In this document: positions 8,077 to 17,193 of the stretch, one piece after another | How positions within the stretch are numbered: position 1 is the first letter of the stretch | Layout of the letters: each line of letters begins with the position of its first letter | Assembly (NCBI GenBank): GCA_039817415.1 | Contig: JBCBVV010000072.1 | Coordinates: 1 to 23,829 of the forward strand | Direction: 5' to 3' | DNA length: 23,829 bases | DNA from: JALEFZ01 sp039817415 | Lineage (GTDB): Bacteria; Bacteroidota; Bacteroidia; J057 | Notes under the pieces: model-generated | The model's input: the letters and a program-made list of their open reading frames with translations, nothing else | Told to the model about the DNA's origin: nothing | Databases searched by the model: none | Position numbers and translations under genes: made by a program

Positions 8077-10470
8077 ATGGCGCAGGAAAATGACCCTCTG
8101 GCCTTGCTTAATGTTGTATTTTTCGGGAATTGGTTTGAATTAACAGGCCAAATCTTGATATTTTGTTTTGATTTTGGAAGTTTTAGCTATCGATGCTTCC
8201 CTACACAAAAAACCATCCCATTGACCCAACAAGAGATTGAAAATAAGATTCAATTCGAGCGTTACATCCTCGACAACCTGAGTGATGCCGTCTTGGTATA
8301 CAATCTTGAGGGACTAATTTTTTATGCCAATAGCCAAGCTGTAGAAACCTTCAATAGGGAGAAGTCTGAGCTGATTCATCTTTCCGTAGGAGACCTACAT
8401 TCTTCCTTATTACCCAGCGATATTATAGTAGAATTTGAGGCGAATGCTAAGAAATCCATCGCTCGTGAATGGGAAATAAAGCATGCTAATGGCCATTTTC
8501 TTTGGTTAAAAACAGAATTATCACCTTTAATAGGTGAGAATGGGAATACCCTAGCCATCATTGCGATTACAAAAGACATTTCTGATTCCAAACAGATAGA
8601 GCAACAATTTGCTCAAAGCCAGGACTTTTTGGCAAAGGCTTTAGATATAGGTCGAATCGGTATCTGGGATTGGGACATGGAAAAGCTAGAACCAACATGG
8701 TCCAACCAAATGTTGGAAATTTATGGATATTCCGATATATCGGAAATGCCTGCTTATGAGCGTTGGGCAAACACCATACATCCTGATGACCAGGCTCGCG
8801 TTTCTGAGAATATCATTAAGACCATTACACAAGGCCATCCCTATAACATCAGGTTTCGAATTGTGAGGGAGTCTGATGGTGAAATCCGCCATTTACATGT
8901 TACGGGTGAATTAATTCATGATAAATTCAGCAAAGTACCTCATTTCCTTGGGGTAGCTAGGGACATTACACAAGAACAATCGGCTGAAACCAAGCTGATC
9001 GAATCGCTCGAGTTTAATGAAAATATCATCACCAATGCTTCTGCTGGTATTGTGGTGGTCGACAATGAGTTCAATTGTCAGACATGGAACCCTTCTATGG
9101 AGAAAATCACAAGGGTTCGTTCTAAGCAAGCCATAGGAAACAACCTCTTTGATTTCCTTCCCATTCCTCCAGACAGAGTGACGGTATACAAAAGGATGTT
9201 TCAGCGTGTATTGAAAGGACACTCTTTTAGGTTTGAGGATTCCTTCCCCTTTTCTATCAGAAGGATGAGTGGAATTGCTTGGATCAAAGTAGTATTGAAT
9301 CCCAACTACAATGCAAGAGGAGAGGTGATTGGCATCGTGGCAATTGTTACCAATGTAACGGATACTAAAGTTCGTCAACAGGAGCTAAAAGAATATTCAG
9401 AACGACTTCGGCTAGCTACAGAAACGGCCGAGATTGGAGTGGCTAAGTTGGACTTTAAGACATGGCAGCTTGATTTTAATAAGGAATTTGTAAACATATG
9501 TGGTTATACTTCAGAAGGAGTTTTGAAGAATCCTAATTTCTGGAAGGATGTAATCCATCCACAGGATGCCGATGTGATCAAAAATACCATTGACTCTCTG
9601 ATGCAGAATGAGGAAGTTCGTGGAAGAGAGTTTCGTATCATCCGACCGGATGGAGAGCTCAGGTATATCCAAACCTCGGCCATCGGCCTATACAGTGAGA
9701 AAGGGGAAATCGAAGCCAAACTCGGAGTATACATGGATATTACTCCTTTCAAAAAACAGGAAGCCTCCCTACGTCAGAAGAATGACGAGCTTCAGAAGAC
9801 CACCCGAGAACTAGATACCTTTGTGTACTATACCTCGCATAATTTGCGTGCCCCTCTAGCTAACATCCAAGGTATATTTGAGATTCTCCAGCGGGATGTG
9901 TCGAGTCAGGAAAAGGAACAATTCCTTCAATTTGGCCTCAAAAGTATTTCTGAATTGGACCGTACCATTCAGAATATCATTGACTATTCCTACAACAACC
10001 GAGCAGATAATTCTTTGGTAGGGATATCCATGGGAGAATTGATTGACAATACGGTCTCTTCTCTAGCCTTTATGGAGGATCAGCAAAAAATCAAGGTATA
10101 TAATGATCTACCCTCAGACTTGATTTTGATCTCCAATCCCGAGCGAGTAAACATGGTTTTCCTCAATATCCTGTCCAATGCCATTAAATACTCAGATCAC
10201 AAAAAGGATAACCAGTTTATTAGGGTAAGCTATCGTCCTGAGAAAAATGGTTATGTCTTCTCTATTCAGGACAATGGAATAGGCATACAGAAATCTCAGC
10301 AGGAAAAAGTCTTTGAGATGTTTTACCGTGCGAGTAAAAAAGCGCGTGGCTCAGGCCTTGGCTTATACATTGTGAATGAGGCTGTGCACCAGTTAAAGGG
10401 CCATATTTCTTTCGAATCCGAGGAAGGAATGGGGACCACCTTCCATATCTTCCTACCCAAACTCGGCTAG
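8077..10470 (+). CDS. soluble multi-PAS sensor histidine kinase
   Basis: Numbered from the ATG at 8077. Four PAS domains lie at about 61-173, 183-298, 312-430 and 445-557. The second and fourth look like PAS_3/PAC types with HPDD/HPQD and R..DGE.R motifs. A HisKA region follows with the phospho-acceptor His588 in TSHNLRAPL, then a HATPase domain with N-box Asn701 (NILSNAIKYS), G1 DNGIGI (732-737) and G2 GSGLGL (758-763). No convincing membrane segment, so probably a cytoplasmic sensor. Signal and partner are unknown; no response regulator gene is adjacent. The start is uncertain: a TTG at 8056 overlaps the transporter gene. The first 48 or so residues from the ATG (to about 8220) look unlike protein of this family, and a TTG at 8221 just before TQQEIENK would give a compact start. 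The C-terminal domains are certain. Confidence 0.88.
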   Translation: MAQENDPLALLNVVFFGNWFELTGQILIFCFDFGSFSYRCFPTQKTIPLTQQEIENKIQFERYILDNLSDAVLVYNLEGLIFYANSQAVETFNREKSELIHLSVGDLHSSLLPSDIIVEFEANAKKSIAREWEIKHANGHFLWLKTELSPLIGENGNTLAIIAITKDISDSKQIEQQFAQSQDFLAKALDIGRIGIWDWDMEKLEPTWSNQMLEIYGYSDISEMPAYERWANTIHPDDQARVSENIIKTITQGHPYNIRFRIVRESDGEIRHLHVTGELIHDKFSKVPHFLGVARDITQEQSAETKLIESLEFNENIITNASAGIVVVDNEFNCQTWNPSMEKITRVRSKQAIGNNLFDFLPIPPDRVTVYKRMFQRVLKGHSFRFEDSFPFSIRRMSGIAWIKVVLNPNYNARGEVIGIVAIVTNVTDTKVRQQELKEYSERLRLATETAEIGVAKLDFKTWQLDFNKEFVNICGYTSEGVLKNPNFWKDVIHPQDADVIKNTIDSLMQNEEVRGREFRIIRPDGELRYIQTSAIGLYSEKGEIEAKLGVYMDITPFKKQEASLRQKNDELQKTTRELDTFVYYTSHNLRAPLANIQGIFEILQRDVSSQEKEQFLQFGLKSISELDRTIQNIIDYSYNNRADNSLVGISMGELIDNTVSSLAFMEDQQKIKVYNDLPSDLILISNPERVNMVFLNILSNAIKYSDHKKDNQFIRVSYRPEKNGYVFSIQDNGIGIQKSQQEKVFEMFYRASKKARGSGLGLYIVNEAVHQLKGHISFESEEGMGTTFHIFLPKLG

Positions 10471-10488
10471 TTGGATTGATACTTCTCA

Positions 10489-10518
10489 TTTGATGCCATA
10501 GAAATGTCCCTAAATTTG
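10489..10518 (+). promoter_or_regulatory. candidate promoter of nuoKLM
   Basis: TTTG (10489-10492) is followed after 18 bases by TAAATTTG (10511-10518), an exact match to the Bacteroidota TAnnTTTG element. It lies in the 122-base gap after the PAS kinase, about 75 bases before the nuoK start, implying that the nuo genes have their own transcript. Pattern-based; no mapping of the start is available. Confidence 0.5.
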
Positions 10519-10592
10519 CCCTCTAAATTGGGCTTATCATGTATTTATCATATATGAGAAACCCCAAGTATAGAAATATGCTTTGTTGAAGT

Positions 10593-10898
10593 ATGATGGA
10601 TATTTCCCTCTTCCTGTTATTAGGTATTTTCCTATTTGTCTCAGGCTTTTTTATCGTCCTGACAAGGCAAAACGTCATCATGGCATTGATGGGCGTAGAG
10701 TTGATGCTCAATGCAGCCAACCTGAATTTCATTGCCTTTTCTCAATATGACAGACTTGAGTTAGATGGGCAAATGGGGGCATTGTTTGTTATCGTCCTTG
10801 CTGCTGCTGAAATCGCTGTGGGACTAGCCATTGTCATCAATGTCTATAAGAGGTATCAAACCATCAGACTGGACAAACTCAACCAACTATCCAATTAG
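10593..10898 (+). CDS. nuoK: NADH-quinone oxidoreductase subunit K
   Basis: The small membrane subunit of complex I (101 residues, three transmembrane helices at about 4-23, 28-48 and 61-83). The two conserved proton-path glutamates are present: Glu36 in MGVELMLNAANLN and Glu73 in AAAEIAVGLAI, matching E. coli Glu36 and Glu72. NuoK is the homologue of MrpC in multisubunit Na+/H+ antiporters, but the sequence around Glu36 is of the NuoK type. It starts a tight nuoK-nuoL-nuoM cluster; no nuoJ precedes it. A second ATG directly follows the first (10596), so the start is uncertain by one codon. Confidence 0.96.
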   Translation: MMDISLFLLLGIFLFVSGFFIVLTRQNVIMALMGVELMLNAANLNFIAFSQYDRLELDGQMGALFVIVLAAAEIAVGLAIVINVYKRYQTIRLDKLNQLSN

Positions 10899-10921
10899 CC
10901 TTGCCTGTTCAGAGTCATATC

Positions 10922-12982
10922 ATGATGTGGTCTTCAGAAGTGATCTTCTGGCAGCCCTTTCTATGGCTCCTCCTTCCTTTTTTTGGCGCTATCCTTCTTT
11001 TCTTAGTTGGAGATAACATGACGGCTTCTGGTGGAAGATTGGCTATCATCTTCCTCGGTCTTAATCTGATTTTTTCAATACTCTCTACCCTTTCCTTTTG
11101 GACTAAGCCCATAGCGCTTAACATTCATTGGTTTGTAATAGCGGATTGGACATTTTGGGGAGGGCTTTTATTGGATCATCCTGCCCTGCTTATGGGCCTC
11201 TTGGTTAGCAGTATTTCTCTTGTAGTCGCCTGGTTTTCTCAGGCCTATATGGAGGGGCAACCAAGGATGCACCTGTATTGGGCTTATCTGCTTTTGTTTG
11301 TTGGGGCGATGCAGGGAATTGTTCTTTCCTCCAACCTATTGTGGGTATTTGTTTGTTGGGAGTTGGTAGGATTAAGTTCATACTTATTGATTGGATTTTT
11401 CAGAGAAAAGGATACTGCAGCAAGAGCCAGTCAAAAAGCTTTTTTGGTCAATAGGATAGCAGATATACTGTTCTTTTCAGGCTTGTTAATGGTCTTTATC
11501 GAACACCAAAGTTTGGAATGGACAAGTCTATGGGCTGAGACTTCTTACTCTAGCTGGTCTACAGGTATTTCCCTTCCTTTGGGACCCTTGTTGATTGCCT
11601 TAGGAGCGATCGGAAAATCTGCGCAATTCCCCTTACAAACTTGGCTACCTGATGCCATGGAAGGGCCTACTCCCGTTTCTTCCCTGATACATGCTGCGAC
11701 TATGGTAGCGGCGGGTGTATACCTTCTATTTAGAATGTTTCCTCTTCTGGATGAACAAAGTTTACTCTTATTTGCCTTGGTAGGGGGGATTACCAGTTTA
11801 ATGGCTGCTATATCTGCTTTGCAACAATGGGATATCAAAAGAGTATTGGCCTATTCGACCATTTCTCAATTAGGCTATATGTTTATAGGAGTGGGGGTTG
11901 GGGCAAGGGACATGGCCTTCTTTCATCTTTTTACCCATGCCTTTTTCAAATGTGCGTTGTTTTTGGTGGCGGCTACCATTATTCATGTCATGCATCGGGA
12001 TAGCCACCAATCTGATATAAGGGGCATTCCTTATGAACAGGACATGCGGAATATGGGAGGCTTGAGAAAGCGGAATCCTTTGTTGTTTGTCTTGTATTTG
12101 ATTCCCATGCTGTCATTGGCTGGTTTGCCCTTCTTTTCTGGATTTTTATCCAAAGACGGGATCATATTGGCCTCGATTTCGCATGCGCAGCAAGCAGGAG
12201 GATTGCATTGGTTTATTCCGTTAACTGCACTCTTAACTGCTTTCTTGACGGCTTGGTATATCATGAGACAGATGGTCTTGGTCTTTGAAGGAGAGTTTAG
12301 GGGAATGGAAGAGATAGGAGCAAAAGGCAATGGCAAATTCCTACTCCCTATTTCCTTTTTAATGCCTGCCTGTCTTTGGTTAGCCTTTTCATGGAATCCG
12401 CTGGATGGACACCATAGTTGGTTGCTTGAATCCATCGGAACAACCGACGTCGTTCACCCGAATCAACAGGAAATATGGATGGTTACCATTATCCTTTTGG
12501 CCTTAGGGGGAATGGGAATAGCCTGGTTATCCGTTCGAAAGCGTATTTCCTCAGGACTACTTGAAACCCCCCAATCTGTTTTTCAGCAGATGATGTACCA
12601 TCACTTCTTTTTGGATGCCTTATATGAGCAATTGATCGCTCCGATGATGCTGGCCTTTGGGCGCTTGATGAGTCGATTGAATCTCAAAGGAGTGGACGGA
12701 ATCGTGAACGCGATTGGTAAACTTGTCATTCATTCTCCTGTGGAAAAAGAAGCTGAGGCAAAGAGAGGAAGTATGTTTGGGGGAATGAGATTGTCCTTGG
12801 CTAGCCTTGTTGCCTGGATGGATCGGGGGGTAATTGATGGCTTGATTCACTCCTTGGTAGGTTTTTTACAAGGATTGGGGAAAAGTGCCAGTGACACACA
12901 AAAGCAACAAACACAACGTTATTTCATCGGTCTTGTATTAGGCTTAATCCTGATTCTGGCTGTGGTTTTTTTATGGTCATAA
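10922..12982 (+). CDS. nuoL: NADH-quinone oxidoreductase subunit L
   Basis: The distal antiporter-like membrane subunit of complex I, a proton-translocating protein with about 16 transmembrane helices. Key charged positions are present: Glu147 in CWELVGLSSYLLIG, Lys232 in GAIGKSAQFPLQTWLPDAMEGPTPVS-type motif (230-253), and further Lys/His residues in DIKRVLAYSTISQLGYM. The C-terminal part (about 530-686) holds the region of the lateral helix and a last membrane segment at the very end. At 686 residues it is longer than E. coli NuoL (613). The ATG pair at 10922/10925 is preferred to an upstream in-frame TTG at 10901, leaving a 23-base gap from nuoK. Confidence 0.95.
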   Translation: MMWSSEVIFWQPFLWLLLPFFGAILLFLVGDNMTASGGRLAIIFLGLNLIFSILSTLSFWTKPIALNIHWFVIADWTFWGGLLLDHPALLMGLLVSSISLVVAWFSQAYMEGQPRMHLYWAYLLLFVGAMQGIVLSSNLLWVFVCWELVGLSSYLLIGFFREKDTAARASQKAFLVNRIADILFFSGLLMVFIEHQSLEWTSLWAETSYSSWSTGISLPLGPLLIALGAIGKSAQFPLQTWLPDAMEGPTPVSSLIHAATMVAAGVYLLFRMFPLLDEQSLLLFALVGGITSLMAAISALQQWDIKRVLAYSTISQLGYMFIGVGVGARDMAFFHLFTHAFFKCALFLVAATIIHVMHRDSHQSDIRGIPYEQDMRNMGGLRKRNPLLFVLYLIPMLSLAGLPFFSGFLSKDGIILASISHAQQAGGLHWFIPLTALLTAFLTAWYIMRQMVLVFEGEFRGMEEIGAKGNGKFLLPISFLMPACLWLAFSWNPLDGHHSWLLESIGTTDVVHPNQQEIWMVTIILLALGGMGIAWLSVRKRISSGLLETPQSVFQQMMYHHFFLDALYEQLIAPMMLAFGRLMSRLNLKGVDGIVNAIGKLVIHSPVEKEAEAKRGSMFGGMRLSLASLVAWMDRGVIDGLIHSLVGFLQGLGKSASDTQKQQTQRYFIGLVLGLILILAVVFLWS

Positions 12983-12998
12983 CCTACGGTAATAAAAT

Positions 12999-14630
12999 AT
13001 GCCTTATCTCTCCATATTGATTTGGGTACCCTTATTGGGAATAGTTGCGCTTGCACTCCTTCCAAAGGGATCTAAGGGGGCCTTCAGGTGGATAAGCCTG
13101 GGAATTACCCTGTTCCAATTGGTCTGGACACTCATCGCGATTCTCCCTGCCTATTTGGATGCAAGTATATTGCCGGACGCTGCCTATTTGAAAGAGCAGC
13201 TTCCTTGGATTCAATTCTCTCTTGGGAGCCTTGGGGAAGTATCCATTCAATACCTTCTGGGGGTAGACGGAATGGCCATTTCCTTGATTCTGCTGACAGT
13301 GATCGTTATGCCGATTGCTGTTCTTTCTTCATGGAATATTACCAAACGAGTCAAGGCTTATTTCATGCTTCTTCTCCTGTTGGACTTATCGCTGCTAGGG
13401 GTTTTCACTGCGTTGGACTTCTTCCTTTTTTACCTCTTCTATGAATTTATGCTCCTGCCTATGTTCTTTTTGATAGGAATTTGGGGGGGAATACGGAAGG
13501 AATATGCTGCCTTAAAATTCTTTATCTACACCCTTGTTGGATCAGTATTCATGCTTCTGGTGATGATAGGCTTGCTTTTTAGCTTTGTTGAGCCAGAATC
13601 CAGTGCCAATGGACAGCCTGTATACACCCTAAATATGCTGTACATGATGGAAGCATCTATGGGGCAATTGCCACATGTGGTTCAAGCTAGTGTGTTTGAT
13701 GTGGGACAAGTGATGTTAGGTGTAAATTCACGATTGCTGGCCTTTGCCGTCCTATTCATTGGTTTTGCGATCAAGTTGCCGATGGTTCCCTTTCATACTT
13801 GGTTACCAGATGCCCATGTTGAAGCCCCTACCCCTGTATCGGTTATTCTAGCGGGGATTGTCTTGAAGGTCGGGGCTTACGGGATGATCCGAATATGCCT
13901 AGGGATATTCCCAGATGGCGCTTTTTATTTTCAGAACTGGATTGCTTGGTTAGGGGTAGTTTCCATTATTTATGGTGCGATGGTAGCCATGGCCCAGACG
14001 GATTTAAAGCGATTGGTAGCCTATTCTTCCGTCTCCCATATGGGCTTTGTATTACTGGGCATTTCCTCTTTAACCGTAGTGGGGCTCAACGGTGCCGTCT
14101 ATCAGCTTTTCACCCATGGCTTGATTTCTTCTATGCTATTTTTGCTGGTAGGGGTTATTTATGACCGTGTTCATGACAGAGAAATCGCCAACTTCCGAGG
14201 ACTATGGAATCTGATGCCTCGATATGCCTTCTTTACGATTGTAGGCTTCTTTGCCTCCTTGGGTCTACCAGGTTTGGCAGCTTTTGTGTCAGAACTGTTG
14301 GTGTTTATGGGAGGATTTACTGCAGCCTTTAATGGAGACCTCTCTTTGTGGGTTCCTATCTTATCTACCCTAGGTATTTTGCTTGGCGCTGTTTACTATC
14401 TCCGCACTTACAGAAGTATGTTTTTTGGAACTTTCGATGAACATATGACTTCGAATTGGAAAGAAAAACTGACAGATCTTCATATTCGGGAGTACTTGAT
14501 GTTGACACCCTTGGCCCTTCTTATCATCCTACTGGGGCTATGGCCTTCCTTGGTGTTGGATTTATTTCAGATAGACGTAAGTCGTATGGCCCAGGAAATA
14601 TTTGTCGCAGGGAAAGATTTTACACCCTAG
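12999..14630 (+). CDS. nuoM: NADH-quinone oxidoreductase subunit M
   Basis: The second antiporter-like proton-pumping subunit of complex I, 543 residues with about 14 transmembrane helices. Conserved residues are Glu149 in FYEFMLLPMF, Lys259 in GFAIKLPMVPFHTWLPDAH, Lys290 in GIVLKVGAYG, and Glu432 in FVSELLVFMG, corresponding to E. coli Glu144, Lys234, Lys265 and Glu407. All are intact, so it should be functional. It begins 16 bases after nuoL. nuoN, which normally follows nuoM, is absent: the next gene is a hybrid kinase. Confidence 0.96.
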   Translation: MPYLSILIWVPLLGIVALALLPKGSKGAFRWISLGITLFQLVWTLIAILPAYLDASILPDAAYLKEQLPWIQFSLGSLGEVSIQYLLGVDGMAISLILLTVIVMPIAVLSSWNITKRVKAYFMLLLLLDLSLLGVFTALDFFLFYLFYEFMLLPMFFLIGIWGGIRKEYAALKFFIYTLVGSVFMLLVMIGLLFSFVEPESSANGQPVYTLNMLYMMEASMGQLPHVVQASVFDVGQVMLGVNSRLLAFAVLFIGFAIKLPMVPFHTWLPDAHVEAPTPVSVILAGIVLKVGAYGMIRICLGIFPDGAFYFQNWIAWLGVVSIIYGAMVAMAQTDLKRLVAYSSVSHMGFVLLGISSLTVVGLNGAVYQLFTHGLISSMLFLLVGVIYDRVHDREIANFRGLWNLMPRYAFFTIVGFFASLGLPGLAAFVSELLVFMGGFTAAFNGDLSLWVPILSTLGILLGAVYYLRTYRSMFFGTFDEHMTSNWKEKLTDLHIREYLMLTPLALLIILLGLWPSLVLDLFQIDVSRMAQEIFVAGKDFTP

Positions 14631-14669
14631 TTTAATGGGCTCACTGTTAGTTATTGGAGCATAACACTC

Positions 14670-14700
14670 TTGCATTGTGGCTGAAATTGCCTATACTTTG
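14670..14700 (+). promoter_or_regulatory. candidate promoter of the hybrid kinase
   Basis: TTG (14670-14672) is followed after 19 bases by TATACTTTG (14692-14700), which resembles TAnnTTTG with one extra base. It ends 20 bases before the kinase ATG, within the 90-base gap after nuoM. Confidence 0.35.
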
Positions 14701-14720
14701 AATAACCAATTATTCCATTT

Positions 14721-16937
14721 ATGGAACGGATTATTCGAGAAATACAACAAATTCGGCGCAACTATATCCTTGCCATTGGCGGAATAGCCTTTCTATTGAT
14801 TTTTAGTCAGGTCGCCATCCAGTATGTGATTTACAACCAATCTGACAATGGGGAAATCATCAACGTAGCGGGTCGGCAAAGAATGCTCAGCCAAAAACTG
14901 GCTAAGTCAGCGCTCGCCTTGAAGTCTGAGAGAAATCCTGAACTCAGAAATAAGTGGAAGTCTCAGGCTGAAAATGCCTTAACGCTGATTTTATCTTCCC
15001 ACAAGTGGTTGATGGAACAAACTGGTCTTGGGAAAGGCAGAGATGAGGAAATTCTTAAAAACTATTACGAATTAACCCCTCTTCTTCAAAAGATGGAGGC
15101 TTCAACCAGAGTATTAATTGATCATAATGATTCCTCCCAATTGCATATTCTCCTAGAAAATGAATCCATTTTCCTCCCAAAAATGAATGCCATTGTAGGT
15201 AAACATGAAAAGATGGCAAGTTCTGAGGTATGGTATTTAAAATGGTTGGAGATTACGATTTTCTGCCTAGCCATTGGACTTCTAATCATTGAGGCTGTTT
15301 TGATCTTTCGCCCGATGTTGATCAACCTGAAGAAGTCCATGATGGAAAGAGAAAAGACCATTAGTCAGTTGGAGATTGCCAGAGATGAGGCAGAGGCGGC
15401 CAACAAAGCTAAGTCCTTCTTTCTCGCCAATATGAGCCATGAAATCAGGACGCCTATGAATGGAATCATAGGCATGTCAGGACTTTTAGGCCAAACCGAT
15501 TTAGATGAAGAACAGGAAGATTTCCTTCGTTCTATTTCTCTGAGTGCTGAAAACCTCTTGGGACTGATAAACGATATACTAGACGTTTCAAAAATTGAAG
15601 CAGGAAAACTCGACATCAATCCCGAAGCCTGTGACTTGCTAGAAGAAGTTGAAAATACCCTGACAGTTTTAGCTCCTCTTGCCGATAAAAAATCTCTTGA
15701 ACTTTTAAACAATTGGGATACCCGCATTCCTGAAATTCTGAGAGCAGATTCGCTGAGAATCAGACAAATCCTCCTCAATCTTTTGGGGAATGCCATTAAG
15801 TTTACCGAGAAAGGGCATGTTTTATTGGAAGTAAAAATGCTGGAAGAGACCAGAAGTAAAGTATGTCTGGATTTCCATATCAAAGATACAGGGATAGGCA
15901 TTTCAAAGGAGAAGCAAGCCAAACTATTTGAGGCATTTACACAAGCTGATTCCTCAACTACTCGCAGGTTTGGCGGTACGGGTTTAGGTCTGACTATATC
16001 GCGTAGTCTTGTTCACCTGATGGAGGGAGAGATTGGGGTGGAAAGCCAGCCTGGAAAGGGCTCAGATTTCCATTTTCACATTTGGTTGGATAAAGATCTA
16101 CTGGCTGAGCACCGCAAGCCTATTAGTCCCTTGGTCCTGAAGGATAAGTATATCTGGTTGATAGATGATTACCCCTTGAATATTACCATACTCGAGAGGT
16201 TGTGTGAATTGTGGCAAGTCAGGTACAAGGCCTTTTCTCAACCTACTGATGCCTTGAAACTTGCTCAGGATGGAGGGGAGATTCCTGATATGATCATCAC
16301 AGATTTTCAAATGCCCTATATGAATGGGTATGCGCTGGCAACTTCCTTAAAGGAAATCGCTGGCTTTGACAAGGTCCCTATGGTCTTGTTGACTTCTGCC
16401 TACACCATCACCGATGAGCACAAAGCTTTGTTTGATAGTGCCTTGTACAAGCCCGTACGCTACAATCAATTGCAGAAAACGCTCATGGAGATTAGCACAG
16501 GTGAGGTTCAGGCGCGGAGGGTAGTTAAGAGTGATTTTGAGGATCAGCCACCGATGGAGATTGACATTTTATTGGCTGAAGACAACCTCGTGAATCAAAA
16601 GTACATGATGAAGGTATTTGAAAAAATGGGCTACAAGGTTGACTTAGCTTCCAATGGCAAAGAAGCCGTTGACCTCGCTCAAGGGAAACACTATGACATG
16701 ATTTTCATGGATATGCTCATGCCTGTCATGGATGGTCTTGATGCTTCTAGGGCTATTTTGTCATCCAAGAGAGAAAAGCCTCCCGTTATCATTGCCTTGA
16801 CAGCAAATGTAATGGAAGATGATAAGAAGGCCTGTATGGACGCAGGGATGAAGGATTTTCTTTCTAAGCCTGTAAAAATAGCCAGTATTAGATCTGCCAT
16901 TAACCATTGGGCTAGCCTTTCCCAAACGGATTCGTGA
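14721..16937 (+). CDS. membrane-bound hybrid histidine kinase with PilJ/NarX-type sensor and two receivers
   Basis: Domains in order: transmembrane helix (about 16-37); a periplasmic sensor beginning with a P-box-like motif INVAGRQRMLSQKLA (47-61), as in PilJ-type and NarX/NarQ sensors; second transmembrane helix (about 177-197); coiled linker; HisKA with His240 in MSHEIRTPMNG; HATPase with N-box Asn357, G1 DTGIGI (389-394) and G2 GGTGLGL (418-424); receiver 1 (about 476-592) with acceptor Asp528, Thr558 and Lys577; receiver 2 (about 612-732) with acceptor Asp664, Thr694 and Lys716. Both receivers keep their phosphorylation residues. No HPt domain is present, so phosphorelay would need an outside partner, and no output gene is adjacent. 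The ligand is unknown; NarX-like P-boxes bind nitrate, but PilJ-type domains are diverse. The ATG at 14721 is well placed before the first helix. Confidence 0.92.
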   Translation: MERIIREIQQIRRNYILAIGGIAFLLIFSQVAIQYVIYNQSDNGEIINVAGRQRMLSQKLAKSALALKSERNPELRNKWKSQAENALTLILSSHKWLMEQTGLGKGRDEEILKNYYELTPLLQKMEASTRVLIDHNDSSQLHILLENESIFLPKMNAIVGKHEKMASSEVWYLKWLEITIFCLAIGLLIIEAVLIFRPMLINLKKSMMEREKTISQLEIARDEAEAANKAKSFFLANMSHEIRTPMNGIIGMSGLLGQTDLDEEQEDFLRSISLSAENLLGLINDILDVSKIEAGKLDINPEACDLLEEVENTLTVLAPLADKKSLELLNNWDTRIPEILRADSLRIRQILLNLLGNAIKFTEKGHVLLEVKMLEETRSKVCLDFHIKDTGIGISKEKQAKLFEAFTQADSSTTRRFGGTGLGLTISRSLVHLMEGEIGVESQPGKGSDFHFHIWLDKDLLAEHRKPISPLVLKDKYIWLIDDYPLNITILERLCELWQVRYKAFSQPTDALKLAQDGGEIPDMIITDFQMPYMNGYALATSLKEIAGFDKVPMVLLTSAYTITDEHKALFDSALYKPVRYNQLQKTLMEISTGEVQARRVVKSDFEDQPPMEIDILLAEDNLVNQKYMMKVFEKMGYKVDLASNGKEAVDLAQGKHYDMIFMDMLMPVMDGLDASRAILSSKREKPPVIIALTANVMEDDKKACMDAGMKDFLSKPVKIASIRSAINHWASLSQTDS

Positions 16938-17017
16938 CTTCCTTCTGAATAACAATGGTTCGACTTCTACCATAAAAATGGCTGAAAATATCCTTTCGAG
17001 ATAAAAAATATTTTAGA

Positions 17018-17047
17018 CTGCCAAAGTTCTGTAAATCAGTACATTTG
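17018..17047 (+). promoter_or_regulatory. candidate promoter of the lytic transglycosylase-like gene
   Basis: TACATTTG (17040-17047) matches TAnnTTTG exactly; a weak CTG lies 19 bases upstream (17018-17020). It would give a leader of about 140 bases. That leader holds an AT-rich hairpin: TAAAAATT (17069-17076) pairs with AATTTTTA (17085-17092), extended by GC/GC pairs at 17065-17066 and 17093-17094. Confidence 0.35.
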
Positions 17048-17193
17048 TCCAATTATTTTTGCTTGCTTTAAAAATTATGTCAAAAATTTTTAGCATTAAT
17101 TGAAACCTTTTCTTCTAATGGCAGTCAGTTAATACAGGAGGCTTGCAAAAGTTTCCATTTTCGTCCTAAAGTTTAATCCTTAATTACACATTA

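Noticed and set aside
10577..10587. TATGCTTTG just before nuoK as its promoter
   Set aside because: It has three bases between TA and TTTG and no TTG at the right distance; the exact element at 10511-10518 is a better candidate.
14631..14720. Search for a nuoN remnant after nuoM
   Set aside because: Only 90 bases separate nuoM from the kinase, with no hydrophobic coding signal; nuoN is not here even in degraded form.
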